24,555 nucleotides of DNA from Aquificota bacterium (lineage in GTDB: Bacteria; Thermosulfidibacterota; Thermosulfidibacteria; Thermosulfidibacterales; B14-G1), in assembly GCA_015486015.1 (NCBI GenBank), contig WFSL01000042.1, positions 1-24,555 of the forward strand. Direction: 5' to 3'. The notes below the pieces were generated by a model that did no database searches, was not told the DNA's origin, and saw nothing but the letters and a program-made list of their open reading frames with translations. A program made the position numbers and the translations under genes. Shown here one piece after another: positions 7,046 to 14,838 of this stretch (positions are counted from its first letter, which is position 1; each line of letters starts with the position of its first letter).

Positions 7046-7074
7046 ACTATTGCAATTTTTTTAACTTTTGTCAA
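7046..7074 (-). promoter_or_regulatory. Internal promoter ahead of the HMG-CoA synthase gene
   Basis: TTGACA (7074-7069) with a 17-base spacer and AATAGT (7051-7046) lies in a markedly AT-rich 75-base gap, the only sizeable gap in the operon. Transcription would start near 7039, about 24 bases before the HMG-CoA synthase ATG. Confidence 0.6.
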
Positions 7075-7090
7075 TATCTTTTAAATTTTG

Positions 7091-8629
7091 TTAAACTTGC
7101 ATTACCCCGTGCCTCTTTGGGTATCGGAGTTCTCTGGGCTTATTCTCATAGAAAAGGAACCTCTTTATCAGCTCCTTCCTTAGCTCGTGAGGCTCTACCA
7201 TGTCCTCTACAATAAGATTGGCTGCCAGCTTGTAAATATCCACGTCCTTCTTATACTCCTCTTGCTTTTCCATCCTAAACTTCATCTGCTCTTTGGGGTC
7301 CTTCAGCTCCATGATCTTGTTGTAGTATACAGCGTTCACAGCAGCCTCTGGACCCATGACGGCTACCATGGCTGTGGGGAGGGCTAAGCATGCATCGGGT
7401 TCGTGAGATGGGCCACACATAGCGTAAAGCCCGGCCCCGTAGGCCTTCCTCACTATTACTGAGACCTTCGGTACTGTGGCCTCAGACACAGCATAAAGCA
7501 TCTTTGCCCCATGCCGCAGTATCCCTTCTCTCTCCACCTTCGAGCCAATCATGAACCCTGGCACATCACATAGATACAGGAGTGGGATATTGAAGGCATC
7601 ACACAGCCTTATGAAGCGGCAGGCCTTGTCTGCGGAGTCCACAAAGAGGACACCCCCTTTCACCTTGGGCTGGTTGGCGATAATGCCTATGGGCTTGCCG
7701 TTGAGCCTGGCGAAACCTGTGATCACCTCTTGGGCCCAGAGCTTCTTCATCTCAAACCAGCTACCCTTATCAATGATGCGCCAGATGACCTCATACATGT
7801 CGAAAGGCACATTCTGATTTTCAGGGATCACCTTTTCGATGTCGTCTATAGGCTTTTCTGGTTCGGCAGGTTCATATACCGGGGGTTTTTCGAAGCAGTG
7901 CTGGGGGAAGTAAGAGAGATAGTCTTTTACCATCTGGAGCGCCTCTTCCTCAGTCTCAACAAAGACATCCCCAAGGCCGCTGACAGAACAGTGCATCCTG
8001 GACCCACCCATCTCCTCTAAGGAGACCTTCTCTCCGATGGTCACCTCTGCGAGCCTTGGAGATCCCAGGTACATGCTCCCAATTTTGTCTACCATGATGA
8101 TTATATCGCAGAAGGTGGGCATGTAAGCCCCGCCTGCGGCGGATGGTCCACATAGCACGCATATTTGGGGGATCATTCCTGACATGAGGGCCTGGAGATG
8201 GAAGATCCTGCCTGCATGCCTGCGGCCAGGAAAAACGAAAATCTGATCCGTAATCCTAATACCTGCAGAGTCTACCAAGTATATGATGGGAATCCTGAGT
8301 TTCATGGCTGTCTCTTGGAGCCTGACGATCTTTTCCACTGTCCTCTCACCCCAGGATCCTGCCTTAACAGTGAAGTCATTGGCCATAACGGCCACGTCCC
8401 TTCCGTTGATTTTTCCCAACACAGTGACTACACCATCGGCTGCCAGTTCCTCCTCCAAGCAGTTGGCCAAAAGATAATCCTCTATCACAGGATCAGGGTC
8501 TAAGAGCATCTGAAGTCTCTCCCTGCATAGGAGCTTTCCCTGTTCTTTTACTCTTTTCCTGTGTCTCTCGGGCCCCATCTGGAGGACCTTCTCCCTAATG
8601 GCCTTAAGCTCCTCACCTTTGGTTGCCAT
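7091..8629 (-). CDS. Acyl-CoA carboxylase carboxyltransferase subunit, methylcrotonyl-CoA carboxylase-like
   Basis: Transfers CO2 from carboxybiotin to an acyl-CoA. The 512 residues contain the N- and C-terminal crotonase-like carboxyltransferase halves. Conserved segments are VDSAGI, PSAAGGAYMP and LGSPRLAEVTIGE in the N half and YLCDVPGFMIG, KAYGAGLYAMCG and AAVNAVY in the C half. FPGRRHAGRIFHLQALMSG and GGSRMHCSVSG resemble the beta subunit of methylcrotonyl-CoA (and geranyl-CoA) carboxylase; propionyl-CoA carboxylase has a different loop here. That and the adjacent methylglutaconyl-CoA hydratase support 3-methylcrotonyl-CoA as substrate. AGGAGGT overlaps the upstream hydratase stop. Substrate assignment is by eye and needs a tree. 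Confidence 0.9.
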   Translation of the reverse strand: MATKGEELKAIREKVLQMGPERHRKRVKEQGKLLCRERLQMLLDPDPVIEDYLLANCLEEELAADGVVTVLGKINGRDVAVMANDFTVKAGSWGERTVEKIVRLQETAMKLRIPIIYLVDSAGIRITDQIFVFPGRRHAGRIFHLQALMSGMIPQICVLCGPSAAGGAYMPTFCDIIIMVDKIGSMYLGSPRLAEVTIGEKVSLEEMGGSRMHCSVSGLGDVFVETEEEALQMVKDYLSYFPQHCFEKPPVYEPAEPEKPIDDIEKVIPENQNVPFDMYEVIWRIIDKGSWFEMKKLWAQEVITGFARLNGKPIGIIANQPKVKGGVLFVDSADKACRFIRLCDAFNIPLLYLCDVPGFMIGSKVEREGILRHGAKMLYAVSEATVPKVSVIVRKAYGAGLYAMCGPSHEPDACLALPTAMVAVMGPEAAVNAVYYNKIMELKDPKEQMKFRMEKQEEYKKDVDIYKLAANLIVEDMVEPHELRKELIKRFLFYENKPRELRYPKRHGVMQV

Positions 8630-8639
8630 GACTTACCTC

Positions 8640-9419
8640 CTATTCCCCTTTATAGAGGGGTTTTCTCTTTTCTCTGAAGGCCCTTAACCCCTCCAGCCTG
8701 TCCTTGGTGGGGATGATATTATCGTAGCATCGGGACTCGATCGTGAGCCCTGCATGGATCTCTACCTCTGCACCAGTGTTAATAGCGTACTTGGCCTGGG
8801 CTACTGCCAGGGGGCCATTTGCAGCGATTTCCTGAGCTACCTCCATGGCCCGCTCCAGGAGCTTCTCATCCGGCACCACCTCGCTCACTAAACCTATTCT
8901 TTCTGCTTCTTCTGCAGTAATACGCCTGGCAGTGAAAATGAGCTCTTTGGCCTTGGCCTTTCCCACTACCCTGGGTAGCCTTTGAGTTCCTCCTGCTCCT
9001 GGAATGATGGCCAAGCTGGTCTCGGTGAGGCCCATACGGGCGGACTCGGCGGCATAACGAAGGTCACAGGCCAGGGCCATCTCCAGTCCACCGCCGAAAG
9101 CCACCCCATTAATAACGGCAATGGTGGGCTTAGGTATCTCCTCCAGCATGGTGAAGGTATCCCTGATGGTGCGGATAAACTCTTTCACCTCTACTTCAGA
9201 TAGAGTAGTCCTCTCCTTGAGATCGGCCCCTGCGCAGAAGGCCTTCTTTCCAGCTCCTGTGACCAGGATCACCCTCACTTCCCTGTCGAACCAAAGGGCC
9301 TCCAGCCTCCCTTTCAGCGCCCTCAACATGGGGAAATTGAGAGCATTCATCACATGGGGGCGGTTAAGGGTCAAGAGGGCTACATAATCCTGTCTGTCTT
9401 CTAAAACCGGTTCTTCCAT
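8640..9419 (-). CDS. Enoyl-CoA hydratase family, probable methylglutaconyl-CoA hydratase (AUH/LiuC-like)
   Basis: Crotonase-fold hydratase of 259 residues with oxyanion-hole segments FCAGADLKER and GVAFGGGLEMALACD and the two catalytic glutamates Glu113 and Glu133, spaced as in mitochondrial enoyl-CoA hydratase. The sequence resembles human AUH strikingly: GADLKER, LAIIPGAGGTQRLPR, AKELIFTAR, and the end IPTKDRLEGL-x-AF-x-EKR-x-P-x-YKGE. AUH interconverts 3-methylglutaconyl-CoA and HMG-CoA, which links the carboxylase before it to the HMG-CoA synthase after it. It starts 3 bases after the biotin carrier gene and ends 10 bases before the carboxyltransferase gene. A broader crotonase role cannot be excluded. 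Confidence 0.9.
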   Translation of the reverse strand: MEEPVLEDRQDYVALLTLNRPHVMNALNFPMLRALKGRLEALWFDREVRVILVTGAGKKAFCAGADLKERTTLSEVEVKEFIRTIRDTFTMLEEIPKPTIAVINGVAFGGGLEMALACDLRYAAESARMGLTETSLAIIPGAGGTQRLPRVVGKAKAKELIFTARRITAEEAERIGLVSEVVPDEKLLERAMEVAQEIAANGPLAVAQAKYAINTGAEVEIHAGLTIESRCYDNIIPTKDRLEGLRAFREKRKPLYKGE

Positions 9420-9422
9420 GCT

Positions 9423-9635
9423 TCACTCCACTATAAGGACTACATCTCCCTCATTTACAAAGTCGCCTACATTCACCTTCACTTCCTTCACCACACCATT
9501 GGTCTCAGACTGGAAGGGAATCATCATCTTCATAGACTCTAAGATAAGAAGCTCCTGCCCAGGCTCTATGGAATCTCCGGGCTGGACCTTCACTTCTGCA
9601 ACCACTCCAGCCATGGGGCATGCCACTTCTGCCAT
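9423..9635 (-). CDS. Biotin carboxyl carrier protein (stand-alone biotinyl domain)
   Basis: A 70-residue protein that is only the biotinyl/lipoyl domain. The biotin-accepting lysine is Lys36 in LESMKMM, and the two-fold repeat of the flattened beta-barrel (GVVAEVKVQPGDSIEPGQ and GVVKEVKVNVGDFVNEGD) is visible. It has no proline/alanine-rich arm such as AccB has, so it belongs to a catabolic-type multi-subunit acyl-CoA carboxylase. It starts 3 bases after the biotin carboxylase stop, with its GGAGG inside the end of that gene. Confidence 0.95.
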   Translation of the reverse strand: MAEVACPMAGVVAEVKVQPGDSIEPGQELLILESMKMMIPFQSETNGVVKEVKVNVGDFVNEGDVVLIVE

Positions 9636-9638
9636 CTT

Positions 9639-10985
9639 TCATTCCTCCTTCTTCAACTGATCTATAAAGTTGGTGGTGGTCCTACCCCCCCGGAAGAGTT
9701 TACTCTTCAGGGCAGTAATATGGAAGGAGACGTTGGTCTTAATCCCATCCACCACCGTAGACTCTAAAGCCTGGATCATTCGGTCGATAGCCTGATCTCT
9801 ATTCTTACCCCAGGAGATGAACTTGGCTAACAGGGGATCATAATAGGGAGACACAGTATAACCCTCATATACGCCCACATCAGCCCTGAACCCTTCCAGT
9901 TCTGGTACTTGCCATTTGGTGATTTTCCCTGGTGAGGGCATGAAGTTCTTATCGGGATCTTCAGCATAGATGCGGCACTCAATGGCGTGGCCATTGATTC
10001 CAATTTCTTCCTGCTTCAAGGTGAGGGGTTCCCCAGAAGCAATCCTCAGTTGCCATTCCACAAGATCTACCCCTGTAGTCATCTCTGTTACAGGGTGTTC
10101 TACCTGAATCCTGGTGTTCATCTCCAAGAAGTAAAAGTGCTTCTCTGGATCCACCAGAAATTCCACGGTTCCGGCATTGTTGTATCCAATGGCCCGGGCT
10201 GCCTTCACTGCAGCGGTGCCCATCTTTTGCCTCATCTCTTGATCCACAAAGGTAGAAGGTGCCTCCTCAATCACCTTCTGGTGGCGTCTTTGGATAGAGC
10301 ACTCCCTCTCGTTCAAATAGATGGTATGCCCTGTGTTGTCTGCCAGGACTTGAATCTCTATGTGCCTGGGTTCTTCTATGTATCTTTCAAGATATAGGGA
10401 GGGGTTGCCGAAATAGGCCTTAGCCCTGGTCTCGCACATTTTGAAGGCCTGCTCCAGTTCTTTCTCATTGCGGGCAATCTGCATCCCAATACCGCCGCCA
10501 CCGGCTGAGGCCTTCACCATGACAGGGTAGCCAATCTCCTGGGCAAACCCCTTGGTCTGCTCCAGATCCAGGGCCTCTTCTACATTGCCGGGGACTATGG
10601 GTACTCCTGCAGCCTGCATAATCTGCCTGGCCTTCACCTTGAACCCCATGGCCTCTATGGGTTCAGGGTTAGGCCCAATAAAGACCAGCCCCTTCTCCTG
10701 GCACTTTCTGGCAAAGGCAGCATTCTCAGCCAGCAGGCCGTATCCGGGATGAATGGCCTGGGCTCCTGATTCCAAGGCCACTTGAATGATTTTTTCCATG
10801 TTTAGGTAACTTTGGGCCACAGGAGGGGGGCCTATATGGTAAGACTCATCTGCCATCTGAACATGAAGGGCCTCCTTGTCGGCGTCAGAATAGACAGCCA
10901 CTGTCTTGACCCCCAACTTCTGACAAGCTCTGATTACCCTGACGGCAATCTCACCTCTGTTGGCAATAAGCACTTTGTCAAACAT
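9639..10985 (-). CDS. Biotin carboxylase subunit of acyl-CoA carboxylase
   Basis: ATP-dependent carboxylation of the biotin carrier. The 448-residue protein matches single-domain AccC-type subunits: N-terminal domain FDKVLIANRGEIAVRVIRAC, ATP-grasp glycine-rich loop KASAGGGGIGMQ (about 160-171), ERYIEEPRHIEIQ, CSIQRRHQKVIEEAP, and the catalytic MNTRIQVEHPVTEM. It is the first gene of the operon; AAGGGGTG precedes its ATG. Since carrier and carboxyltransferase genes follow at once, it serves this acyl-CoA carboxylase and not, or not only, acetyl-CoA carboxylase. Confidence 0.95.
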   Translation of the reverse strand: MFDKVLIANRGEIAVRVIRACQKLGVKTVAVYSDADKEALHVQMADESYHIGPPPVAQSYLNMEKIIQVALESGAQAIHPGYGLLAENAAFARKCQEKGLVFIGPNPEPIEAMGFKVKARQIMQAAGVPIVPGNVEEALDLEQTKGFAQEIGYPVMVKASAGGGGIGMQIARNEKELEQAFKMCETRAKAYFGNPSLYLERYIEEPRHIEIQVLADNTGHTIYLNERECSIQRRHQKVIEEAPSTFVDQEMRQKMGTAAVKAARAIGYNNAGTVEFLVDPEKHFYFLEMNTRIQVEHPVTEMTTGVDLVEWQLRIASGEPLTLKQEEIGINGHAIECRIYAEDPDKNFMPSPGKITKWQVPELEGFRADVGVYEGYTVSPYYDPLLAKFISWGKNRDQAIDRMIQALESTVVDGIKTNVSFHITALKSKLFRGGRTTTNFIDQLKKEE

Positions 10986-11000
10986 GAGTCACCCCTTTTT

Positions 11001-11019
11001 AAGGTTTATAAAAAACCTT
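11001..11019. promoter_or_regulatory. Inverted repeat upstream of the acyl-CoA operon
   Basis: AAGGTT-TATAAAA-AACCTT, 16 bases upstream of the biotin carboxylase start, could be an operator or a small RNA hairpin. The whole divergent gap 10986-11279 (294 bases) otherwise shows no gene that I can support; a promoter for each side must lie here, but no strong pair of -35/-10 boxes stands out. Confidence 0.35.
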
Positions 11020-11279
11020 TAAATCTCGCTGTAACAATTGGCCAAAAAAAATCGGCCCATCAACCTAAAAATTTAGCTACCAGACCCCTCAACTTCTTGT
11101 CAAGCCAGGGGTCCATTGAAGAAAGGATATGGAAGAGGAGCTCATCCCCTCATTTCCTATCAGAGGCTTCCCCATGCAAGCCACTTCAAACGGGCTGAGT
11201 TCTTATCTCCCTTCCCATCCACCTAAAGAGGAGGCTATGCTCTCTTTCAAAACTGATCCTAAGCTTAGGGAGGAGAGAA

Positions 11280-11870
11280 ATGGACTATCATCGGTATCAG
11301 CTCCACCTTTGGAAACCCCGAAGGGGCGAAACCTGCCTTCTTGTAATAGACATGCAGAACTGTTTCTTAGATTTGGCTCGGCCTATTCTGCCAAAGGTAC
11401 ATAGGCTCTTGGACTTGTTTCGAAGGAGAAAATGGCCTGTGATTTTCACAGCTCACACCCACAGTGATCTGGAAAAAGACGGGGGACTCTTGGTCCAGTG
11501 GTGGGGCAAGGCCTTCATGGAGGTCTTCACGCCTGGTCGATGGGAACACAGGATCATTGAGGAGATAAAACCCCAAGACGAAGAGAGAACGATTGACACC
11601 AAAACCCGGTACTCTGCCTTCTACAAAACGGACTTAGAGGAACTCCTTAGAGAATTAGGGGTGAGGGACCTTCTCATCTGCGGTGTCATGACCAACTACT
11701 GCTGTGAGACTACAGCCAGAGACGGTTTCAACCGTGATTTTCGTGTCTTCTTTTTGGCCGACGCCACGGCCACCAGCGATCCGTATCTCCATCAGGCCAC
11801 CCTGTGCAATCTGGCCTCGGGATTCGCCACTATCTATACCACCCAGGAGATTATAGACCTTTTAGAATAA
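11280..11870 (+). CDS. Isochorismatase-family cysteine hydrolase
   Basis: A 196-residue protein of the isochorismatase/nicotinamidase fold. The putative triad is Asp24 (LVIDMQNCF), Lys108 (KTRYSAF) and Cys141 ([16 protein letters not shown]); the cis-peptide motif GVMTN is present. Known members hydrolyse isochorismate, nicotinamide, N-carbamoylsarcosine or related amides; the metal-site pattern of nicotinamidases (DxHxxxH) is not seen, so nicotinamidase is less likely. GGAGGAG stands five bases before the ATG. It is the first plus-strand gene here; dtd follows closely. Confidence 0.88.
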   Translation: MDYHRYQLHLWKPRRGETCLLVIDMQNCFLDLARPILPKVHRLLDLFRRRKWPVIFTAHTHSDLEKDGGLLVQWWGKAFMEVFTPGRWEHRIIEEIKPQDEERTIDTKTRYSAFYKTDLEELLRELGVRDLLICGVMTNYCCETTARDGFNRDFRVFFLADATATSDPYLHQATLCNLASGFATIYTTQEIIDLLE

Positions 11871-11919
11871 TAAAATGGCCGTTGCCAGTGTAGGACGAGG
11901 CCCTGTATATTTGAAATCC

Positions 11920-12372
11920 ATGATAGCTGTTATCCAGAGGGTAAGGAGCTCCAGGGTAGAGATAGAAGGCCAGGTGGTGGGCTGCATAGGTCGAGGTATC
12001 AACTGCCTATTGGGGGTGGAACGGGGAGATACGTTGGAAGACCTGGAGTGGCTCTGCGATAAGATCTTACATCTGCGCATATTTGAAGATACACAGGGAA
12101 GGATGAATCTTTCCCTTCTTGACATTCAGGGGGGCATTATAGTGGTCCCTCAGTTCACCCTCTTAGGGGACTGCCGAAAGGGGAGGAGGCCAAACTTCAT
12201 GAAGGCTGCACCTCCACAAGAGGCCTCAAGCCTTTTTGATCAGGCTGTGGAGCGGCTAAAAAGATACCCTGTTGAGGTGGCCCATGGCGTTTTTCGAGCC
12301 CATATGATGGTCTATATAGAGAACGATGGACCTGTTACCTTCATTGTGAACTCAAAGGAGAGGGGAAGATGA
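11920..12372 (+). CDS. dtd: D-aminoacyl-tRNA deacylase
   Basis: Removes D-amino acids (and glycine) mis-attached to tRNA, a translation quality-control step. The 150 residues match the family length. Visible motifs are [15 protein letters not shown] at the start, [17 protein letters not shown] (about 87-103) and the cross-subunit motif [11 protein letters not shown] at the C-terminus. The ATG at 11920 is chosen from the family start; the frame is also open from an ATG at 11875, and neither has a good ribosome-binding site, so coupling to the gene before is possible. Its stop overlaps the next start (ATGA). Confidence 0.93.
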   Translation: MIAVIQRVRSSRVEIEGQVVGCIGRGINCLLGVERGDTLEDLEWLCDKILHLRIFEDTQGRMNLSLLDIQGGIIVVPQFTLLGDCRKGRRPNFMKAAPPQEASSLFDQAVERLKRYPVEVAHGVFRAHMMVYIENDGPVTFIVNSKERGR

Positions 12373-13010
12373 GGATCAAGACTTTGGTAGTAGGACCGTT
12401 AGAGGTCAACTGCTATCTGGTATGGGACGAAGAAATCAATCAAGGCATAGTGATAGATCCTGGGGCAGAGGGACCTATGATAGTTGGGGAAATCAAGAAG
12501 CTGGGCTTTACCCTCACCCACATAGTGAATACCCACTCTCATGTAGATCATATAGGTGCCAACTCCGATGTGAAAGAGGCCTTTCCTGACGCCCTACTTG
12601 CTATACCAGAGAAAGACCTCCCCCTCTTCAGATCACCCCACAATCCCATGCTCGTGATGGTATGCAGGGCCAAGCCCTCTCCAGAACCAGACCTCTTGCT
12701 GAAAGAGGGAGATTCCATACCTGTGGGCAGCGAAGAACTCACCGTGATAGAAACTCCTGGCCATACTATTGGCTCCATCAGCCTTTATAGCTCAGGCGCT
12801 GGTGTCATCTTCACGGGAGACACCCTTTTTGCAGGCTCTGTGGGCAGGACGGATCTCCCTTTTTCACAACATGAGGCCCTCTTTGCCTCGGTACGGGAGA
12901 AGATATTCCCACTTCCAGAAAAGACGGAGGTATTTCCAGGCCACGGTCCTCCCTCCACAGTAGGCCGGGAGAAGAGATTTAATCCCTTCTTCAGCGGTAT
13001 CATTCTGTAA
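12369..13010 (+). CDS. MBL-fold metallohydrolase (glyoxalase II-like)
   Basis: A 213-residue zinc hydrolase with the signature THSHVDH (His56, His58, Asp60, His61), then GHT near 132, GDTLF near 150 and PGHGP near 191, which complete a binuclear metal site. The layout is that of short hydroxyacylglutathione-hydrolase-like proteins; the C-terminal glutathione-binding domain of true glyoxalase II is missing, so the physiological substrate is unknown. It overlaps dtd by four bases (ATGA) and is probably co-transcribed with it. Confidence 0.92.
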   Translation: MRIKTLVVGPLEVNCYLVWDEEINQGIVIDPGAEGPMIVGEIKKLGFTLTHIVNTHSHVDHIGANSDVKEAFPDALLAIPEKDLPLFRSPHNPMLVMVCRAKPSPEPDLLLKEGDSIPVGSEELTVIETPGHTIGSISLYSSGAGVIFTGDTLFAGSVGRTDLPFSQHEALFASVREKIFPLPEKTEVFPGHGPPSTVGREKRFNPFFSGIIL

Positions 13011-13080
13011 CGGCTTCACATTGGCAGTCTTTAAAGTTAATTACATAATCTTATTCCTTTGAAAAGCCCCAGTGATTCCC

Positions 13081-13110
13081 TTGATTCTCTGAGAGAGATG
13101 ATGGTATAGT
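13081..13110 (+). promoter_or_regulatory. Promoter of the Fis-like gene
   Basis: TTGATT (13081-13086), an 18-base spacer and TATAGT (13105-13110) form a good sigma70-type promoter 38 bases before the ATG of the Fis-like gene. Confidence 0.6.
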
Positions 13111-13147
13111 TTGCACAAAAGAGCACAAATTAGGAGGAATAAAAGCT

Positions 13148-13381
13148 ATGTCGCCTGATCTCCCTTCTCTAATTGGGAGTCTTGTGAGGGAAGCAATAGA
13201 TAAACCAGAATTATACAGTGGCAGGAACCTACATACCCTAATAATGGAAGAGGTGGAAAGGGTGCTCATTGAGAAGACATTGGAGCACACCAAAGGGAAC
13301 AAAAAAAAAGCAGCTCAGGTATTAGGAATTAATAGAAATACCCTAAGTAGCAAGATAAAGAAGTACAAAATAGGTTCTTGA
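13148..13381 (+). CDS. Small Fis-type helix-turn-helix DNA-binding protein
   Basis: A 77-residue protein made almost only of a Fis/HTH_8 domain: LIMEEVERVLIEKTLEHTKGN leads into the helix-turn-helix KKKAAQVLGINRNTLSSKIKKYKI (about 52-75), the form found at the C-terminus of NtrC-type activators and in Fis. It lacks any AAA+ or receiver domain, so it would act as a nucleoid-type or local regulator and not as a sigma54 activator. AGGAGG precedes the ATG and a promoter is visible. It is not E. coli Fis (98 aa) in detail, so I give no symbol. Confidence 0.88.
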   Translation: MSPDLPSLIGSLVREAIDKPELYSGRNLHTLIMEEVERVLIEKTLEHTKGNKKKAAQVLGINRNTLSSKIKKYKIGS

Positions 13382-13403
13382 TTAAAGAGAAGGCGAGAGG
13401 ACA

Positions 13404-13592
13404 ATGGATTATTCAAAGATGAGTGGAATATTCTGGATAATAACTGGTGTCATTTTATGTATATCTGGTATGATCTCCATATTTCACAGATCATATGCAG
13501 AAGGGCTTGGTCCTCTCCTCTTGGGGGTTCTAATCCTTGTTTTTCAGTTTTATGTATACCGCAAAACGGGGACTATTAAAGGCGGTCTTTGA
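13404..13592 (+). CDS. Small two-helix membrane protein, unknown
   Basis: A 62-residue protein with two hydrophobic segments, about residues 8-26 (IFWIITGVILCISGMISIF) and 36-52, joined by a short polar loop and ending in a basic tail. Starts 22 bases after the Fis-like gene, with GAGAGGAC as a modest ribosome-binding site, so co-transcription is likely. I know no family for it; an inner-membrane location is inferred. Confidence 0.7.
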   Translation: MDYSKMSGIFWIITGVILCISGMISIFHRSYAEGLGPLLLGVLILVFQFYVYRKTGTIKGGL

Positions 13593-13603
13593 GCCTTGTC
13601 TGA

Positions 13604-13664
13604 ATCCTCCCGTGTGGAGGGTAAAGGCCGCTGCTCGAACATAGAGGCCACGGGAAGGCAGGAT
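13604..13664 (+). promoter_or_regulatory. Structured RNA region ahead of the pilM-like gene
   Basis: TCCCGTG (13608-13614) is complementary to CACGGGA (13649-13655); outside it ATCC (13604-13607) can pair with GGAT (13661-13664), and inside it GGCC (13626-13629) can pair with GGCC (13646-13649). The leader therefore can fold into one long hairpin ending 21 bases before the TTG start. It does not show the conserved GEMM (cyclic-di-GMP) riboswitch boxes. It may be a regulatory leader or merely chance pairing. Confidence 0.3.
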
Positions 13665-13685
13665 CAGGGGGGTGTTGATTAATCC

Positions 13686-14798
13686 TTGAGCAAAGACCGA
13701 AATTTCAAAATAAGTTTGAGAAAGGGGGCCTTGAAGCTATTGGATAAAATGGGATCCTTCGAGGTAGGATTGAAGAGGGAAAGGGCGCCCTTGGGTGTGG
13801 AATTGAGCGGGAACTCTATTAAGATTGCGGAGCTGGGCAAAATGGGCGAGAAGATTATTCTCAAACAGGCGCATGTTATTCCCATTCCTTCCAAAAAGAT
13901 GCATATGGGGCACATAGAAGACATGGAAGGGCTCGCTTTAGAGCTGGATTCTATCTGGGTTTCTCTTAATCTAAAGAATCGGCACGTAAATCTGGCCCTC
14001 CCGGGGAACCTCACCATCTTACGGAGATCTCGCCTGCCTTATGTTCCCCCTGAAGAGGTGGAAAATGCCATAAAGTGGGAAATCGAAAAGACGCTTCCCT
14101 TCAAGTTAGAGGAAATTCTTTTCGACTTTCACGTGTATGAATCTCACGAGGGAGAGAGCATAGACCTCATCTACGTGGTTGCCAGGAGGGATATCATAGA
14201 GTCTTATCAAGGCCTCTTTCAGATGGCGGGTATAAACCTTGATGTATTGGATTCTGCCTTCCTTGCTCTTGGAAATACTATCATAGTGAATTACGGAGAC
14301 CTCTCCGGTACTCTCGTCATGGTGATAGATATTGGTACAAAAGATTCTAACCTACTGGTGTTAAGAGACAATCGGATCATTTACGGTCGGAATATAGAGG
14401 TTGGCGGGGTCTTGGTGGATCAGATACTCACCCAAAAGACAGGTTGCACCTTGGAGGAGGCAGAACACCTTAAGTTGAGTGGAGAGGCAGATGAAGCCAT
14501 TCTACGTGAGGCCTCTCATACCTTGGCTATCAAACTACACGGAGAGGTAATGGCTTCTCTCGACTATTCTCAAAGCCTCTTGGGTATCCACCAGCAGGTG
14601 GACAAGGTATTCATTACCGGTGGGGCATCCAATACACCTTTCTTGCTCACCGAACTCAGTGCCCTTCTATATGCACATACAGAAACACTCTCACCCATAC
14701 GAAAAGTAGAGCTGGATGCCCAACTGGACCCTTCTTGCATAGATAAAATTTCCGCCAGGATCCCTGTGGCTATGGGCACAGTGCTGCAATCTTTTTGA
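13686..14798 (+). CDS. pilM: PilM-like type IV pilus assembly ATPase-fold protein
   Basis: Actin-like (ASKHA-fold) cytoplasmic protein; PilM binds the N-terminus of PilN at the inner membrane in type IV pili. The fold is seen from LGVELSGNSIKIAELGK (phosphate-1 loop, about 36-52), RSRLPYVPPEEVENAIKWEIEKTLPF, MVIDIGTKDSNLLVL (phosphate-2) and VFITGGASNTPFL (adenosine motif). The 370 residues fit PilM. The start is uncertain: TTG at 13686 is the first codon after an in-frame stop, and ATG 13749 (codon 22) is an alternative that would remove a basic tail unlike the family. No pilN, pilO, pilP or pilQ follows; the next gene is convergent, so this copy is isolated. Confidence 0.8.
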   Translation: MSKDRNFKISLRKGALKLLDKMGSFEVGLKRERAPLGVELSGNSIKIAELGKMGEKIILKQAHVIPIPSKKMHMGHIEDMEGLALELDSIWVSLNLKNRHVNLALPGNLTILRRSRLPYVPPEEVENAIKWEIEKTLPFKLEEILFDFHVYESHEGESIDLIYVVARRDIIESYQGLFQMAGINLDVLDSAFLALGNTIIVNYGDLSGTLVMVIDIGTKDSNLLVLRDNRIIYGRNIEVGGVLVDQILTQKTGCTLEEAEHLKLSGEADEAILREASHTLAIKLHGEVMASLDYSQSLLGIHQQVDKVFITGGASNTPFLLTELSALLYAHTETLSPIRKVELDAQLDPSCIDKISARIPVAMGTVLQSF

Positions 14799-14838
14799 AA
14801 GTGGAGCCCTTTTTTAATCTCTCAAATTAGATCAAGAA

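Noticed and set aside
11129-11404. 91-residue ORF before and inside the isochorismatase-family gene
   Set aside because: It overlaps the well-supported gene in another frame and looks like random translation, low in hydrophobic pattern.
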